The translations under genes and the position numbers were made by a program. From Phenylobacterium sp. (GTDB lineage: Bacteria > Pseudomonadota > Alphaproteobacteria > Caulobacterales > Caulobacteraceae), in the NCBI RefSeq assembly GCF_019636135.1, contig NZ_JAHBYD010000031.1, positions 1-58,445 of the forward strand: a DNA stretch of 58,445 nucleotides, in the 5' to 3' direction. The notes beneath the pieces are model-generated. The model was not told where the DNA came from, did not search any database, and was given only the letters and a program-made list of their open reading frames with translations. Positions 23,995 through 33,052 of this stretch are shown here, in pieces; the first letter of the stretch is position 1, and every line of letters begins with the position of its first letter.

Positions 23995-25968
23995 TCAGCT
24001 TTTCACCAGCACGTATTCGCCCGGCGCGTCGCCCAGGGGCGCGAGCGGGCCCTTGGCCGGGTCGCGGGCGGGGATCAGCTTGCCCGAGCGGGCCTGGAGC
24101 CATTCGGCCCAGTGGGGCCACCAGGAGCCGGGGTGCTCGACCGCGCCGGCCTGCCATTCCTCGAGCGAGGCGGGGAGGGCGGCGTTGGTCCAGTGCTGGT
24201 ACTTGTGGGCCGCGGGCGGGTTGATGACGCCGGCGATGTGGCCCGAGCCCGCCATGGTGAAGGTGGTGGGGCCGCCGAACAGCCTGGCGCCCTTGAACAC
24301 CGACCGGAGCGGGGCGATGTGGTCCTCCTTCGAGGACTGGACGTAGACCGGGATCTTCACCTTGGAGAGGTCGATCTTCACGCCGTCGAGGGTGAGCTCG
24401 CCCTTGGCCATGGCGTTCTCGCCATAGAAGCGGCGCAGGTAGAAGGTGTGCAGCGTCTTCGGCATCCGCGTCTGGTCGGAGTTCCAGAACAGCAGGTCGA
24501 AGGGCCGGGGCTCCTTGCCCAGCAGGTAGTTGTTCACGAAGAACGACCAGATCAGGTCGTTGCCGCGCAGCGCGTTGAATGTGTCGGCCATGGTCTGGCC
24601 CGAGAGGACGCCGCCGCCCTCGTCCATCTTGGCCTCCAGGTCCTTCAGCCAGTCCTCGTTGGTGAAGAGGAGCAGGTCGCCGGCCTCGGAGAAGTCCTGC
24701 TGGGCGGCGAAGAAGGTGGCCGAGCCGATGGTCTTGTCGCCCTTGGCCGCCATGTGGGCCAGGGTGGCCGAGAGCAGGGTGCCGCCGATGCAGTAGCCGA
24801 CGGTGTTCACGCGATCGACGCCAGCCTGCTTCAGCACCGCGCCGACGCCCTCGTAGATGCCCTGGCGCATGTAGTCTTCGAAGGTCTTGGCGGCGAGCCG
24901 CGCGTCGGGGTTCACCCACGAGGCCACGAACACCGTGATGCCCTGCGAGGCCAGCCAGCGGATCAGCGAATTCTCCGGCCGCAGGTCCATGATGTAGAAC
25001 TTGTTGATCCACGGCGGGAAGATCAGCAGCGGAATCTCGTAGACCTGCTCGGTCGACGGCGAGAACTGCAGGAGCTCGATGATCTCGTTGCGGAACACGA
25101 CCTTGCCGGGGGCCGTGGCGACGTTCTCCCCGATCCTGAACATGTCGTAGTCGGTCTGGGCGATGGAGAGCTGGCCGCCGCCGCGCTGGAGGTCGGCCTG
25201 GAAGTTCTCCATGCCCTTGACCAGGCTGGCGCCGCCGGTGGCCATGACCTCGCGGAGCGCGGTCGGGTTCGAGGCCAGGAAGTTCGACGGCGAGAAGGCG
25301 TCGGTGAGCATCTTCATGAAGAACTCGACGCGGCGCTTCTCGAGCGGATCGACGCCGTCCACCTCGGCCACCATGTCGTTCAGGAAGTTGGCGGTGAGCA
25401 GGTAGGACTGCTTGATGGCGTCGAAGACCGGGTTCTCGCTCCAGTCGGGGTCGGTGAACCGCTTGTCGCCCTTGGCCGGCGAGACGACGGGCTCGGGCGT
25501 TTCGCCGCCGGCCCGCCGCGCCGTGGCCTGCCACAGGTCGAGGTAGCGGGCGAAGAGGTCGCCCTGGGCCCGCATCATGCGGTCGGGCTGGGCGGCGAGG
25601 CGGCCCATCACCTGGGTGAGCGCCGGGGCCACGTGGAACGGGTCGGGCGAGAGCGCCGCCGGGCGGTCGGCCTGGCGCAGCGCCATCTCGGCGATCGCGC
25701 CCTGGGCGGTGAGCGCCGCGCGGGCCAGGTTGACCGAGAGCTGCTCGACCTGGGCGCGCTGTTCGGCGGTGAAGGCGGCCGCCGGGTCGAACGCGGGCCT
25801 GCCGGACGCGCCGGCCGTCGAGGCGGCGCCCGCCGCGGCCGCCCCGGGGGCCGCCTCGGGGGCCGGCGCGAACGTCTTGGCCTCGGCCGCCGCCTTGGCC
25901 GCCTTCTGCTTCTTGCCGCCGGCCTTCTTCGACTTCGCCTTCGGCGGCGCCGAGGTCTGCTCGCTCAT
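23995..25968 (-). CDS. phaC: Class I poly(3-hydroxyalkanoate) polymerase
   Basis: PhaC polymerises 3-hydroxyacyl-CoA into storage polyester on granules. The lipase-like box reads GYCIGG with catalytic Cys393, and Asp549 (SSKEDHIAPL) with His577 (GSGHIAGVINPP) completes the triad. FPPWINKFYIMDLRPENSLI is also diagnostic. At 657 residues it is longer than the usual near-590, owing to a Lys/Ala/Pro-rich N-terminal extension of about 60 residues before FDPAAAFTAEQ. No phaA, phaB, phasin or phaR gene adjoins. It is divergent from a lipoprotein gene. The 132 bases after its stop hold no further gene. Confidence 0.95.
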   Translation of the reverse strand: MSEQTSAPPKAKSKKAGGKKQKAAKAAAEAKTFAPAPEAAPGAAAAGAASTAGASGRPAFDPAAAFTAEQRAQVEQLSVNLARAALTAQGAIAEMALRQADRPAALSPDPFHVAPALTQVMGRLAAQPDRMMRAQGDLFARYLDLWQATARRAGGETPEPVVSPAKGDKRFTDPDWSENPVFDAIKQSYLLTANFLNDMVAEVDGVDPLEKRRVEFFMKMLTDAFSPSNFLASNPTALREVMATGGASLVKGMENFQADLQRGGGQLSIAQTDYDMFRIGENVATAPGKVVFRNEIIELLQFSPSTEQVYEIPLLIFPPWINKFYIMDLRPENSLIRWLASQGITVFVASWVNPDARLAAKTFEDYMRQGIYEGVGAVLKQAGVDRVNTVGYCIGGTLLSATLAHMAAKGDKTIGSATFFAAQQDFSEAGDLLLFTNEDWLKDLEAKMDEGGGVLSGQTMADTFNALRGNDLIWSFFVNNYLLGKEPRPFDLLFWNSDQTRMPKTLHTFYLRRFYGENAMAKGELTLDGVKIDLSKVKIPVYVQSSKEDHIAPLRSVFKGARLFGGPTTFTMAGSGHIAGVINPPAAHKYQHWTNAALPASLEEWQAGAVEHPGSWWPHWAEWLQARSGKLIPARDPAKGPLAPLGDAPGEYVLVKS

Positions 25969-26034
25969 CGGGTCGTCCCTTCCGTCATGGCGCGCGTTCG
26001 CCGCGCGCTCTTTCGCCTTCCGCGATCATCGCAT

Positions 26035-26493
26035 ATGACCTTGGCGCAAATGAATGCGTCGCGCCCGCTTTTTCGGACCACCCCCAGGGTACGCGTCCTG
26101 GCCCTGACGGCCGGCGCGGGCCTGATGCTGGGCGGCTGCATCGGCAACCCGTTCGTCGACGCCAAGGTCGATCCGGGCTCGCCCATCGCGCCGGAGGTGG
26201 CGCGGGTCACGCGCCAGGACGCCAGGCTCCCGACCTTCGCCTCGATCCCGAAGGCGCCCGCCGACCTGCGCCCCGCGCCTCAGTACGGGCAGAGCGCGCG
26301 GCAGGTGCTGGCCGCCGGCGAAGCGCTGATCGCCGCGACCGAGCCCTCGACCTGGACATTGCAGGGCACCGACGAATTCGCCGAGAAGGGCCGCAGGGAC
26401 GCCGGCCCGCAGCTCGAGCCCCCGAAGCCGGGCGACGCCGAGGCCTTCGCCCGCGAGCTGCGCGAGCGAGCTACCCCGCCTCCGCCGCGTTGA
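26035..26493 (+). CDS. Small lipoprotein of unknown function
   Basis: The 152-residue protein has a lipoprotein signal with lipobox MLGGC (Cys35), preceded by a basic region. The mature part is short and mostly polar, with SPIAPEVARVTRQDARLPTF, FASIPKAPADLRP and a C-terminal Pro-rich end. It is probably anchored in the inner or outer membrane. A slightly later ATG at 26050 is an alternative start. It is divergent from phaC across 66 bases and 156 bases ahead of the aminotransferase. I do not recognise a family name. Confidence 0.75.
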   Translation: MTLAQMNASRPLFRTTPRVRVLALTAGAGLMLGGCIGNPFVDAKVDPGSPIAPEVARVTRQDARLPTFASIPKAPADLRPAPQYGQSARQVLAAGEALIAATEPSTWTLQGTDEFAEKGRRDAGPQLEPPKPGDAEAFARELRERATPPPPR

Positions 26494-26559
26494 GCCCGGG
26501 TCGGCGTCGCCGACCGAGGCAAGAAACGGGGCGCGAGGCATAAATTTCCCCGAACCGGC

Positions 26560-26588
26560 TTGGCGGACTCCCGCCCGGAGTCTATCGA
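26560..26588 (+). promoter_or_regulatory. Probable alaC promoter with paired GANTC sites in the spacer
   Basis: TTGGCG at 26560-26565 and TATCGA at 26583-26588 are separated by 17 bases. That spacer is the palindrome GACTCC-CGCCC-GGAGTC, and both halves contain a GANTC site (26566-26570 and 26578-26582), the target of the cell-cycle methylase CcrM in Caulobacterales. The elements seen are direct; regulation by methylation is inference. Confidence 0.5.
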
Positions 26589-26649
26589 AGCGCGACCTCC
26601 AGCTCGCAGACCGGCCGCCCGGGCGTTGGCGGCGCAAGAGCTCATAGAG

Positions 26650-27870
26650 ATGACACCCGAATTCCACCGTATCCGCCGCCTCCCGCCCTACGTGTTCGAG
26701 GAGGTGAACCGCATCAAGGCCCGCCTGCGCGCGCAGGGGACCGACATCATCGACTTCGGCATGGGCAATCCCGACATGCCGACGCCGAAGCACATCGTCG
26801 ACAAGCTGGTCGAGACGGCGCGCGACCCGAAGGCCGGACGCTATTCTGCCTCCAAGGGCATCGCGGGCCTGCGCAAGGCCATGGCCGGCTACTACGCCCG
26901 CCGCTTCGGCGTGAAGCTGGACCCGGACCGCGAGGTGATCTCGACGCTGGGGTCCAAGGAAGGGTTCGCGAACCTGGCCCAGGCGCTGACGGCCCCGGGC
27001 GACGTGATCATCTGCCCGAACCCGGCGTACCCGATCCACGCCTACGGCTTCATCATGGCGGGCGGCGTCATCCGCCACGTGCCGGCGGGCAGCCCCGAGG
27101 AGTACCTGTCGGGCATCAGCCGGGCGGTGAAGCACTCGGCGCCGCCGCCCAGCGTGCTGATCGTCAGCTATCCGTCGAACCCGACGGCGCAGTGGGTGGA
27201 CCTCGACTTCTACAAGGAGGTCGTGGCGCTGGCCCGCAAGCACGAGATGCTGGTGCTGAGCGACATCGCCTATTCGGAGATCTACTTCGACGACAACCCG
27301 CCGCCGTCGCTGCTGCAGGTGGACGGCGCGAAGGACATCGCCGTCGAGGTGAACTCGCTCTCCAAGACCTTCGCCATGGCGGGCTGGCGCGTGGGCATGG
27401 TCGTGGGCAACGAGCGCATGTGCGCGGCGCTGGCGCGGGTGAAGAGCTACCTCGACTACGGCGCCTACACGCCGATCCAGGTGGCGGCGGCGGCGGCGCT
27501 GAACGGCCCGACCGACTGCATCGACGAGATCCGCGCCACCTACAAGAGCCGCCGCGACACCCTGGTGGAATCGATGAAGCGCGCCGGCTGGGACATCCCC
27601 GCGCCGCCGGCGTCGATGTTCGCCTGGGCGAAGCTGCCGCCGCAGTTCGAGGAGGCGGGCTCGATGCTGTTCTCCAAGCTCCTGATCGAGGAGGCCGGCG
27701 TCGCCGTGGCCCCGGGCATCGCGTTCGGCGAGTACGGCGAGGGCTACGTCCGCATCGGCCTCGTCGAGAACGAACACCGCATCCGGCAGGCGGCGCGCAA
27801 CGTGAAGAAGTTCCTGGCCAGCTCGGACGAGATCCTGGGACGGGCGCACAACGCGCTCGCGGCGCAATGA
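26650..27870 (+). CDS. alaC: AlaC-type PLP aminotransferase (class I)
   Basis: The 406-residue protein is a fold-type I aminotransferase close to AlaC/LL-diaminopimelate-type enzymes. It likely moves amino groups between alanine and glutamate. Landmarks are the DFGMGNPDMPTPKHIVDKLV segment, GRYSASKGIAGLRKAM, SYPSNPTAQWVDL, SDIAYSEIYF and the PLP lysine in NSLSKTFAMAGWRVGM (Lys239), with RIGLVENEHRI near the end. I chose ATG 26650, where homology begins. The promoter at 26560-26588 precedes it. It lies upstream of hom, so a role in the aspartate family is possible. Confidence 0.87.
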   Translation: MTPEFHRIRRLPPYVFEEVNRIKARLRAQGTDIIDFGMGNPDMPTPKHIVDKLVETARDPKAGRYSASKGIAGLRKAMAGYYARRFGVKLDPDREVISTLGSKEGFANLAQALTAPGDVIICPNPAYPIHAYGFIMAGGVIRHVPAGSPEEYLSGISRAVKHSAPPPSVLIVSYPSNPTAQWVDLDFYKEVVALARKHEMLVLSDIAYSEIYFDDNPPPSLLQVDGAKDIAVEVNSLSKTFAMAGWRVGMVVGNERMCAALARVKSYLDYGAYTPIQVAAAAALNGPTDCIDEIRATYKSRRDTLVESMKRAGWDIPAPPASMFAWAKLPPQFEEAGSMLFSKLLIEEAGVAVAPGIAFGEYGEGYVRIGLVENEHRIRQAARNVKKFLASSDEILGRAHNALAAQ

Positions 27871-27893
27871 GCGCCACCCGCGGCGAAGCCGCC

Positions 27894-27978
27894 TTCAACC
27901 ACCAAGATCACGAAGGCCACCAGGCGGGCGGTGTCGGGGCAAGCCCGCTTCGCGCCCTTGGCGCCCCTGGTGGTCGAA
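27894..27978. repeat. Palindromic intergenic repeat between alaC and hom
   Basis: TTCAACCACCAAG at 27894-27906 and its partner CCTGGTGGTCGAA at 27966-27978 are imperfect inverted arms, with further paired segments inside (GGCGC and CCAAG types). The layout resembles dispersed repeats of high-G+C alphaproteobacteria and gives an accidental open frame across it. Confidence 0.5.
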
Positions 27979-28012
27979 CCAGGCCGCCTGCGGCGCATGC
28001 TGGAGTTCGGGT

Positions 28013-29308
28013 ATGAGCGAGGACCGAAAACCCTGGGGGATCGGCGTCGCGGGCCTCGGCACCGTGGGCGCGGGCCTGCTGAACTTCCTGTCCGACAACC
28101 CGGCGTTCGCGCCGGCGGGCGGCATCGCCTGCGTCAGCGGCGTGTCGGCCCGTTCCAGGTCGCGGCCGCGGCCGGCCGACATCTCCAACCTGCCCTGGTT
28201 CGACGACCCGGTGGCGCTGGCGCAGTCGGACGAGACCGACCTGTTCGTCGAGCTGATCGGCGGCTCGGACGGCCCGGCGAAGGCGGCGGTCGAGGCGGCG
28301 CTCAAGGCCGGCAAGCCGGTCGTCACCGCCAACAAGGCGCTGATCGCCGAGCACGGCAAGGAACTGGCCGAACTGGCCGAGGCGCGAGGCGTCCCGCTGC
28401 TGTTCGAGGCGGCGGTGATGGGCGGCGTGCCGGCGGTGAAGGTGGTGCGCGAGGCGCTGGTGGGCGACGATGTCCACTCGATCTCGGGCATCCTCAACGG
28501 CACCTGCAACTACATCCTGACCGAGATGGAGGCGAGCGGCCGCGCGTTCGAGGACGTGCTCGCCGAGGCCCAGCGGCTGGGCTACGCCGAGGCCGACCCC
28601 ACCATGGACGTCGGCGGCTTCGACGCGGCGCACAAGATCACCATCCTGGCGGCCCTGGCGTTCGGCTGCGCGCCCAACTTCGCCGCGGCCGAGATCGAGG
28701 GCATCGACCAGGTGGCCCTGCTCGACATCCGCATGGCCCGGGACCTGGGCTACCGGATCAAGCTGGTAGCCTCGGCCGAACGCTCGATCCACGGGGCGCT
28801 GGTGCGGGTGCATCCGACGCTGGCGCCGCTCGACCATCCGCTGGCGCGGGCGGGCGGGGCGCTGAACGCGCTCTTCATCGAGGGCGAGCGCACGGGGCGC
28901 ATCTTCCTGCAGGGCCCGGGCGCGGGCGCGGGCCCCACGGCGGCCGCGGTGGCCGCGGACATCGCCGACGTGATCGCGGGCGCGCGCCGGCCGGTCTTCT
29001 CGGCGCCGGCGGAAACGCTGGCTCCGTTCGATCCGGTCGATCCGTCGAAGATGATGGGCCGCGCGTACCTGCGCTTCCTGGTGAAGGACGAGCCGGGCGT
29101 GATCGCGGCGGTCTCCGAGACGCTGGCGGAGGCGGGCGTCTCCATCGAAAGCTTCCTGCAGAAGCCCGCCGAGGAGGCCGAGGGCGTGCCGATCGTGCTG
29201 ACGACCCATGCCGTCGCCGAGTCGGTGCTGACCGCGGCCGTGAAGCGCATCGCCGACCTGCCGGCGGTGCTGGATCGTCCCAGACTGTTGCGGATCGCTC
29301 GCATCTAG
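28013..29308 (+). CDS. hom: Homoserine dehydrogenase
   Basis: Hom reduces aspartate semialdehyde to homoserine, the branch to threonine and methionine. The 431-residue protein has the NAD(P)-binding start VAGLGTVGAGLLNFL, TANKALIAEHGKELAELAEA, the signature LNGTCNYILTEME and the EADPTMDVGGFDAAHKITIL segment, and an ACT regulatory domain near residues 350-425 starting EPGVIAAVSETLAEAGVSIE. The ACT domain implies feedback control, usually by threonine. It is a stand-alone enzyme without an aspartokinase fusion. It follows the aminotransferase gene and a repeat, and precedes glpX by 58 bases. Confidence 0.95.
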   Translation: MSEDRKPWGIGVAGLGTVGAGLLNFLSDNPAFAPAGGIACVSGVSARSRSRPRPADISNLPWFDDPVALAQSDETDLFVELIGGSDGPAKAAVEAALKAGKPVVTANKALIAEHGKELAELAEARGVPLLFEAAVMGGVPAVKVVREALVGDDVHSISGILNGTCNYILTEMEASGRAFEDVLAEAQRLGYAEADPTMDVGGFDAAHKITILAALAFGCAPNFAAAEIEGIDQVALLDIRMARDLGYRIKLVASAERSIHGALVRVHPTLAPLDHPLARAGGALNALFIEGERTGRIFLQGPGAGAGPTAAAVAADIADVIAGARRPVFSAPAETLAPFDPVDPSKMMGRAYLRFLVKDEPGVIAAVSETLAEAGVSIESFLQKPAEEAEGVPIVLTTHAVAESVLTAAVKRIADLPAVLDRPRLLRIARI

Positions 29309-29366
29309 GGTCAAAGGCGCGTCCACAAGACTCGCCCCGCAAGAACGCCTGAGGGTTGGAAACGAC

Positions 29367-30320
29367 ATGAGTTCTCAAGTTCTGGACCGCAACCTGATCA
29401 TGGACGCGGTCCGGGTCTGCGAAGCCGCCGCCATCGCCGCCTGGCAGTTGGTGGGCCGCGGCGACGAGAAGGCCGCCGACCAGGCCGCCGTCGACGCCAT
29501 GCGCACGGCGCTGAACGACCTCGACATCGACGGCGAGATCGTGATCGGCGAGGGCGAGCGCGACGAGGCCCCGATGCTCTACATCGGCGAGAAGGTCGGG
29601 AAGGGCAAAGGCGCGAAGATCGACATCGCGCTGGACCCGCTGGAGGGCACGACGCTGACCGCCAAGGCGATGGCCAACGCGCTGGCCGTGATGGCCTGGG
29701 CGCCCAAGGGCACGCTCTTGAACGCGCCCGACACCTACATGGACAAGATCGCCTGCGGGCCGGGCTATCCGGCCGGCGTGATCGACCTCGACAAGACCCC
29801 GGCCGAGAACGTGGCCGCGCTCGCGAAGGCCAAGGGCGTGGACGCCACCGCGATCACCGTCTGCATCCTGGACCGGCCGCGCCACGCCGAGATCATCGCC
29901 TCGGTGCGCTCGGTGGGCGCGCGGGTGCATCTGATCACCGACGGCGACGTGGCGGGCGTGATCAACACGGCGGACCCCGAAACCGGCATCGACATGTACG
30001 TCGGCTCCGGCGGCGCGCCCGAGGGCGTGCTGGCCTGCGCGGCGCTGAAGTGCGTGGGCGGCCAGTTCCAGGGCCGCCTGGTGTTCCGCAACGCCGACGA
30101 GCGCGCGCGGGCCGCCCGCGTGGGCATCACCGACCTCGACAAGAAGTACGACCTGCACGAGATGGTCCGCGCGGACGCGATCTTCGCGGCCACCGGCGTG
30201 ACCAAGGGCGCGCTGCTGGACGGCGTCCGCGTCTCGGACGGCTTCGTGCATACGCACACGCTGGTGATGAACTCCGCCTCGCACACCGTGCGCGAAGTGC
30301 GGATGAAGCGGCCGGTCTGA
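29367..30320 (+). CDS. glpX: Class II fructose-1,6-bisphosphatase
   Basis: GlpX hydrolyses fructose-1,6-bisphosphate in gluconeogenesis; the class II type needs Mn2+. The 317-residue protein has DGEIVIGEGERDEAPMLYIG, IALDPLEGTTLTAKAMANAL and MYVGSGGAPEGVLAC, all diagnostic of the lithium-sensitive phosphatase fold. The ATG at 29367 follows AGGGTTGGAAA, a plausible ribosome site. Its stop is one base from the convergent membrane-protein stop. In alphaproteobacteria hom-glpX adjacency is recurrent. Confidence 0.94.
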   Translation: MSSQVLDRNLIMDAVRVCEAAAIAAWQLVGRGDEKAADQAAVDAMRTALNDLDIDGEIVIGEGERDEAPMLYIGEKVGKGKGAKIDIALDPLEGTTLTAKAMANALAVMAWAPKGTLLNAPDTYMDKIACGPGYPAGVIDLDKTPAENVAALAKAKGVDATAITVCILDRPRHAEIIASVRSVGARVHLITDGDVAGVINTADPETGIDMYVGSGGAPEGVLACAALKCVGGQFQGRLVFRNADERARAARVGITDLDKKYDLHEMVRADAIFAATGVTKGALLDGVRVSDGFVHTHTLVMNSASHTVREVRMKRPV

Positions 30321-30321
30321 C

Positions 30322-30654
30322 CTAGTTGAATTCGTTCGCGACGGCCTTCATGCGCTTCTGCGCGCGGTTGCGCGTGTAGGCCATGACCGCGCCGATCGGC
30401 AGCAGCAGGACCAGGCTGAATATCCCGAACAACAAGAAGGCGAGCCCGACGCCGATCACCATCAGGCCGACGACGATGCCGTCGGTGCGGTTTTTCTGAA
30501 GCGCGCTGAACCGCTCGGGCTCTTCCGAGCGGAGGACCTTCTTGCTGTTGTAGGCCTTCGTCCGCGTCTCGCCGGTCTGCTGGGACTTCAGCCACGGGAT
30601 CAGGTCCCGGAGCAGCAGATAGAGTCCGGCAAGGAAGATGGCCCAGACGATCAT
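30322..30654 (-). CDS. Small membrane protein of unknown function
   Basis: The 110-residue protein has an N-terminal hydrophobic segment (about residues 2-16), a polar charged middle (NSKKVLRSEEPERFSALQKN) and two further membrane helices around residues 60-95, ending in a basic tail. I do not recognise a family. It likely sits in the inner membrane. It is convergent with glpX, one base apart, and its upstream side is the repeat-bearing gap before recJ. Confidence 0.7.
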   Translation of the reverse strand: MIVWAIFLAGLYLLLRDLIPWLKSQQTGETRTKAYNSKKVLRSEEPERFSALQKNRTDGIVVGLMVIGVGLAFLLFGIFSLVLLLPIGAVMAYTRNRAQKRMKAVANEFN

Positions 30655-30959
30655 CGGATGCCCCCACTCGACGCCGGGGACCTTGAGCGACTCCGTGGAG
30701 GTTGTCGACCTGTATGGACATCACCCTGTGACCGTCATCCCCCGGCTTGTCCGGGGGATCCATTGGGCTGTGCGGCTCAGGACGAGCCCAGCGTTGGCGC
30801 CTGCGAACGCTCCCAACTCACAGCCCAGTGGGTGGCCCGGACAAGCCGGGCCATGACGTTCCATGAGGTGGGTTGGCGATCTACGACCATTTCTGACGTA
30901 GGCGTCCGTCAGGGATAGCGCTGGCGACTCGTTCGGGGCGGGCGGATAGTGCTCTCCGG
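30655..30959. other. Intergenic gap between the membrane protein and recJ
   Basis: This 305-base gap has no convincing gene. Its middle holds the palindromic repeat described at 30734-30857. The remaining bases are the divergent leaders of the membrane protein and recJ. I see no clear promoter. Confidence 0.6.
30734..30857. repeat. Dispersed palindromic repeat, copy one
   Basis: Outer arms GTCATCCCCCGGCTTGTCC (30734 on) and GGACAAGCCGGGCCATGAC (ending 30857) are near-perfect inverted repeats. Inner arms CATTGGGCTGTG and CACAGCCCAGTG also pair. The end of this element is closely similar, in reverse, to the sequence at 58330, so the family recurs inside the window. Confidence 0.7.
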
Positions 30960-32762
30960 ATGGAGGCGGAAGACGGGATGGCCGACGGCAGTGCGCATCT
31001 GGGCTATCTCGGGGTCACGCGTTCGCTCTCGGGGCGGCTGTGGCGGCAGCGGCCGGCCGACGCGGACCTCGCGCGGCGCCACCAGTTGGAGCATGGCCTG
31101 TCGGAGCCGCTGGCCCGCGCGATCGCCTCGCGCGGCGTGAGCGACGGCCAGAACTTCCTGAATCCGACGCTGAAGGCGCTGTTCCCCGACCCGTCGAGCT
31201 TCGCCGACATGGATCGCGCGGCCGGGATCCTGGTCGATGCGCTGGAGGCGAAGCGGCGCGTGGTGGTGTTCGCCGACTACGACGTCGACGGCGCCTCGTC
31301 GGCGGCGCTGATCGTGCGCTGGTTCCGGGCGATGGGGCTGGAGCTGTCGATCTACGTCCCCGACCGGATGACCGAGGGCTACGGGCCGTCGCCGGCGGCG
31401 TTCCGGCGGCTGAAGGCCGAGGGCGCCGAGCTGGTGGTCACGGTCGACTGTGGCGCGGCGGCGCATGACGCGCTGGCCTGCGCGGCCGGGATCGGGCTGC
31501 CGGTCGTGGTGATCGACCACCACCTGATGCGGCCGGGCGAGGTTCCGGGCGTCGCGGCGCTGGTGAACCCCAACCGGCCGGACTGCACGTCGGGGCAGGG
31601 GCATCTGGCGGCGGCCGGCGTGGCGTTCGTGCTGCTCGCGGCGCTCAACCGCGAGGCCCGCAAGCGCGGGCTCGGAACAGAGCCGGATATCCGCACCTGG
31701 CTCGACCTCGCGGCCATGGGGGCCGTCTGCGACGTGACCCGGCTCACGGGCTTCAACCGGGCGCTGGCGGCGCAGGGGCTGAAGGTCATGTCCGGCTGGG
31801 CCAACCCCGGCCTGAAGGCGCTGATGGAAGTGGCCAAGGCCAGCGGGCCGGCCTCGGTGTTCCACGTGGGCTTCCTGCTGGGGCCGCGGATCAACGCGGG
31901 CGGACGGATCGGGCGGTCGGACCTGGGCGCGCGCCTGCTCTCCACCGACGACCCGGAAGAGGCCGCGGCGCTGGCCGAGGAACTGGATGCGCTGAACGCC
32001 TCGCGCAAGCAGGTGGAGGCCGAGGTGCAGGAGGCGGCGGTCCGCCATATCGAGCGCGAGTCGAACCAGGCCGACGCGCCGTGCCTGGTCGTCGCCGACG
32101 ACGGCTGGCACCCCGGGGTCATCGGCATCGTCGCCGGCCGCCTTCGGGAGCGCTACCGCAAGCCGGTGCTGGTGATCGGCATCGACCGGGCCGCCGACGT
32201 CGGCAAGGGCTCGGGCCGCTCGCAGCCCGGCGTGAACCTGGGCGGGGCCGTGCAGGCGGCCTACGAGGCGGGCCTGCTGCTCTCCGGCGGCGGCCACGCC
32301 ATGGCGGCCGGCCTGTCGGTGCGGCCCGACACGATCCCCGAACTGCGCGCCTTCCTCTGCGAGCAGATGGCCGCCGAGGCCGAGATCGCCGCGGCCGAGG
32401 ATGCGCTGGAGATCGACGTCCTGGTCACCGCGCGCGGCGCCGACCGCGGCCTGTGGACCGACTTCCAGCGTCTGGCGCCGTTCGGTCCCGGCAACCCCGA
32501 ACCCGCCTTCGCGATCGCCGACGCCCGCATCGAGCGGCCGATGGCGTTGCGCGGCGGCCATGTGCGGGTCACGCTGACGGACGGGTCGGGCGGCAAGCTG
32601 AAGGCCGTCGCCTGGCGCGCCGAAGACACGGAGATGGGCCGGCGACTACTTCAGGAGGGCGGCGCGGTGCATGTCGCGGGCCGCCTGAAGCCCGACGACT
32701 GGCAGGGCCGGGAGGGCGTCGAACTCGAGATCGAGGACATCGCCGATCCCCGTGTGCGCTGA
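30960..32762 (+). CDS. recJ: Single-stranded-DNA-specific exonuclease RecJ
   Basis: RecJ degrades single-stranded DNA 5' to 3' in RecF recombination and mismatch repair. The 600-residue protein has the DHH-family metal motifs: VVFADYDVDGASSAALIVRW, LVVTVDCGAAAHDAL and VVVIDHHLMRPGEVP, then NAGGRIGRSDLGARLL and the C-terminal DHHA1 motif GGGHAMAAGLSV, followed by an OB-like domain with FGPGNPEPAF and the VTLTDGSGGKLKAVAW segment. The ATG at 30960 or 30978 may be the start. It stands alone and is followed by tRNA-Glu. Confidence 0.94.
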   Translation: MEAEDGMADGSAHLGYLGVTRSLSGRLWRQRPADADLARRHQLEHGLSEPLARAIASRGVSDGQNFLNPTLKALFPDPSSFADMDRAAGILVDALEAKRRVVVFADYDVDGASSAALIVRWFRAMGLELSIYVPDRMTEGYGPSPAAFRRLKAEGAELVVTVDCGAAAHDALACAAGIGLPVVVIDHHLMRPGEVPGVAALVNPNRPDCTSGQGHLAAAGVAFVLLAALNREARKRGLGTEPDIRTWLDLAAMGAVCDVTRLTGFNRALAAQGLKVMSGWANPGLKALMEVAKASGPASVFHVGFLLGPRINAGGRIGRSDLGARLLSTDDPEEAAALAEELDALNASRKQVEAEVQEAAVRHIERESNQADAPCLVVADDGWHPGVIGIVAGRLRERYRKPVLVIGIDRAADVGKGSGRSQPGVNLGGAVQAAYEAGLLLSGGGHAMAAGLSVRPDTIPELRAFLCEQMAAEAEIAAAEDALEIDVLVTARGADRGLWTDFQRLAPFGPGNPEPAFAIADARIERPMALRGGHVRVTLTDGSGGKLKAVAWRAEDTEMGRRLLQEGGAVHVAGRLKPDDWQGREGVELEIEDIADPRVR

Positions 32763-32836
32763 AGGTCTATCGGCTTGAATTCGGGCGCTTGCGCCCCAAA
32801 TCGAAGGCCGCTATAGACCGCGCCTCGCGCCGATGC

Positions 32837-32911
32837 GGTCCCTTCGTCTATCGGTTAGGACGCCAGGTTTTCAACCTGGAGAGAGGGGTTCGACTCCCCT
32901 AGGGACTGCCA
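32837..32911 (+). tRNA. tRNA-Glu, anticodon TTC
   Basis: The acceptor arm GGTCCCT pairs with AGGGACT (first pair G-U), the anticodon stem CCAGG/CCTGG holds loop TTTTCAA with anticodon TTC, and the T arm is AGGGG-TTCGACT-CCCCT. Discriminator G and encoded CCA follow. It reads GAA and GAG. Confidence 0.96.
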
Positions 32912-33052
32912 CGCGATCCCCCCTTTCAGGTGTTCACGCGTCCGTGCGCAGTTATCGCGCGCGAATCACCATTGACGCGCCCGCGTTCACAAGAACAGTG
33001 TTATAGTAGGCCCTGATCCAAGTGACGGGGGGAGTAGCGGGCCGAGGGGCAA

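Noticed and set aside
24112..26034. A plus-strand frame opposite phaC that runs into the lipoprotein gene
   Set aside because: It is the antisense shadow of phaC. The real gene begins at ATG 26035, with a clean lipoprotein signal.
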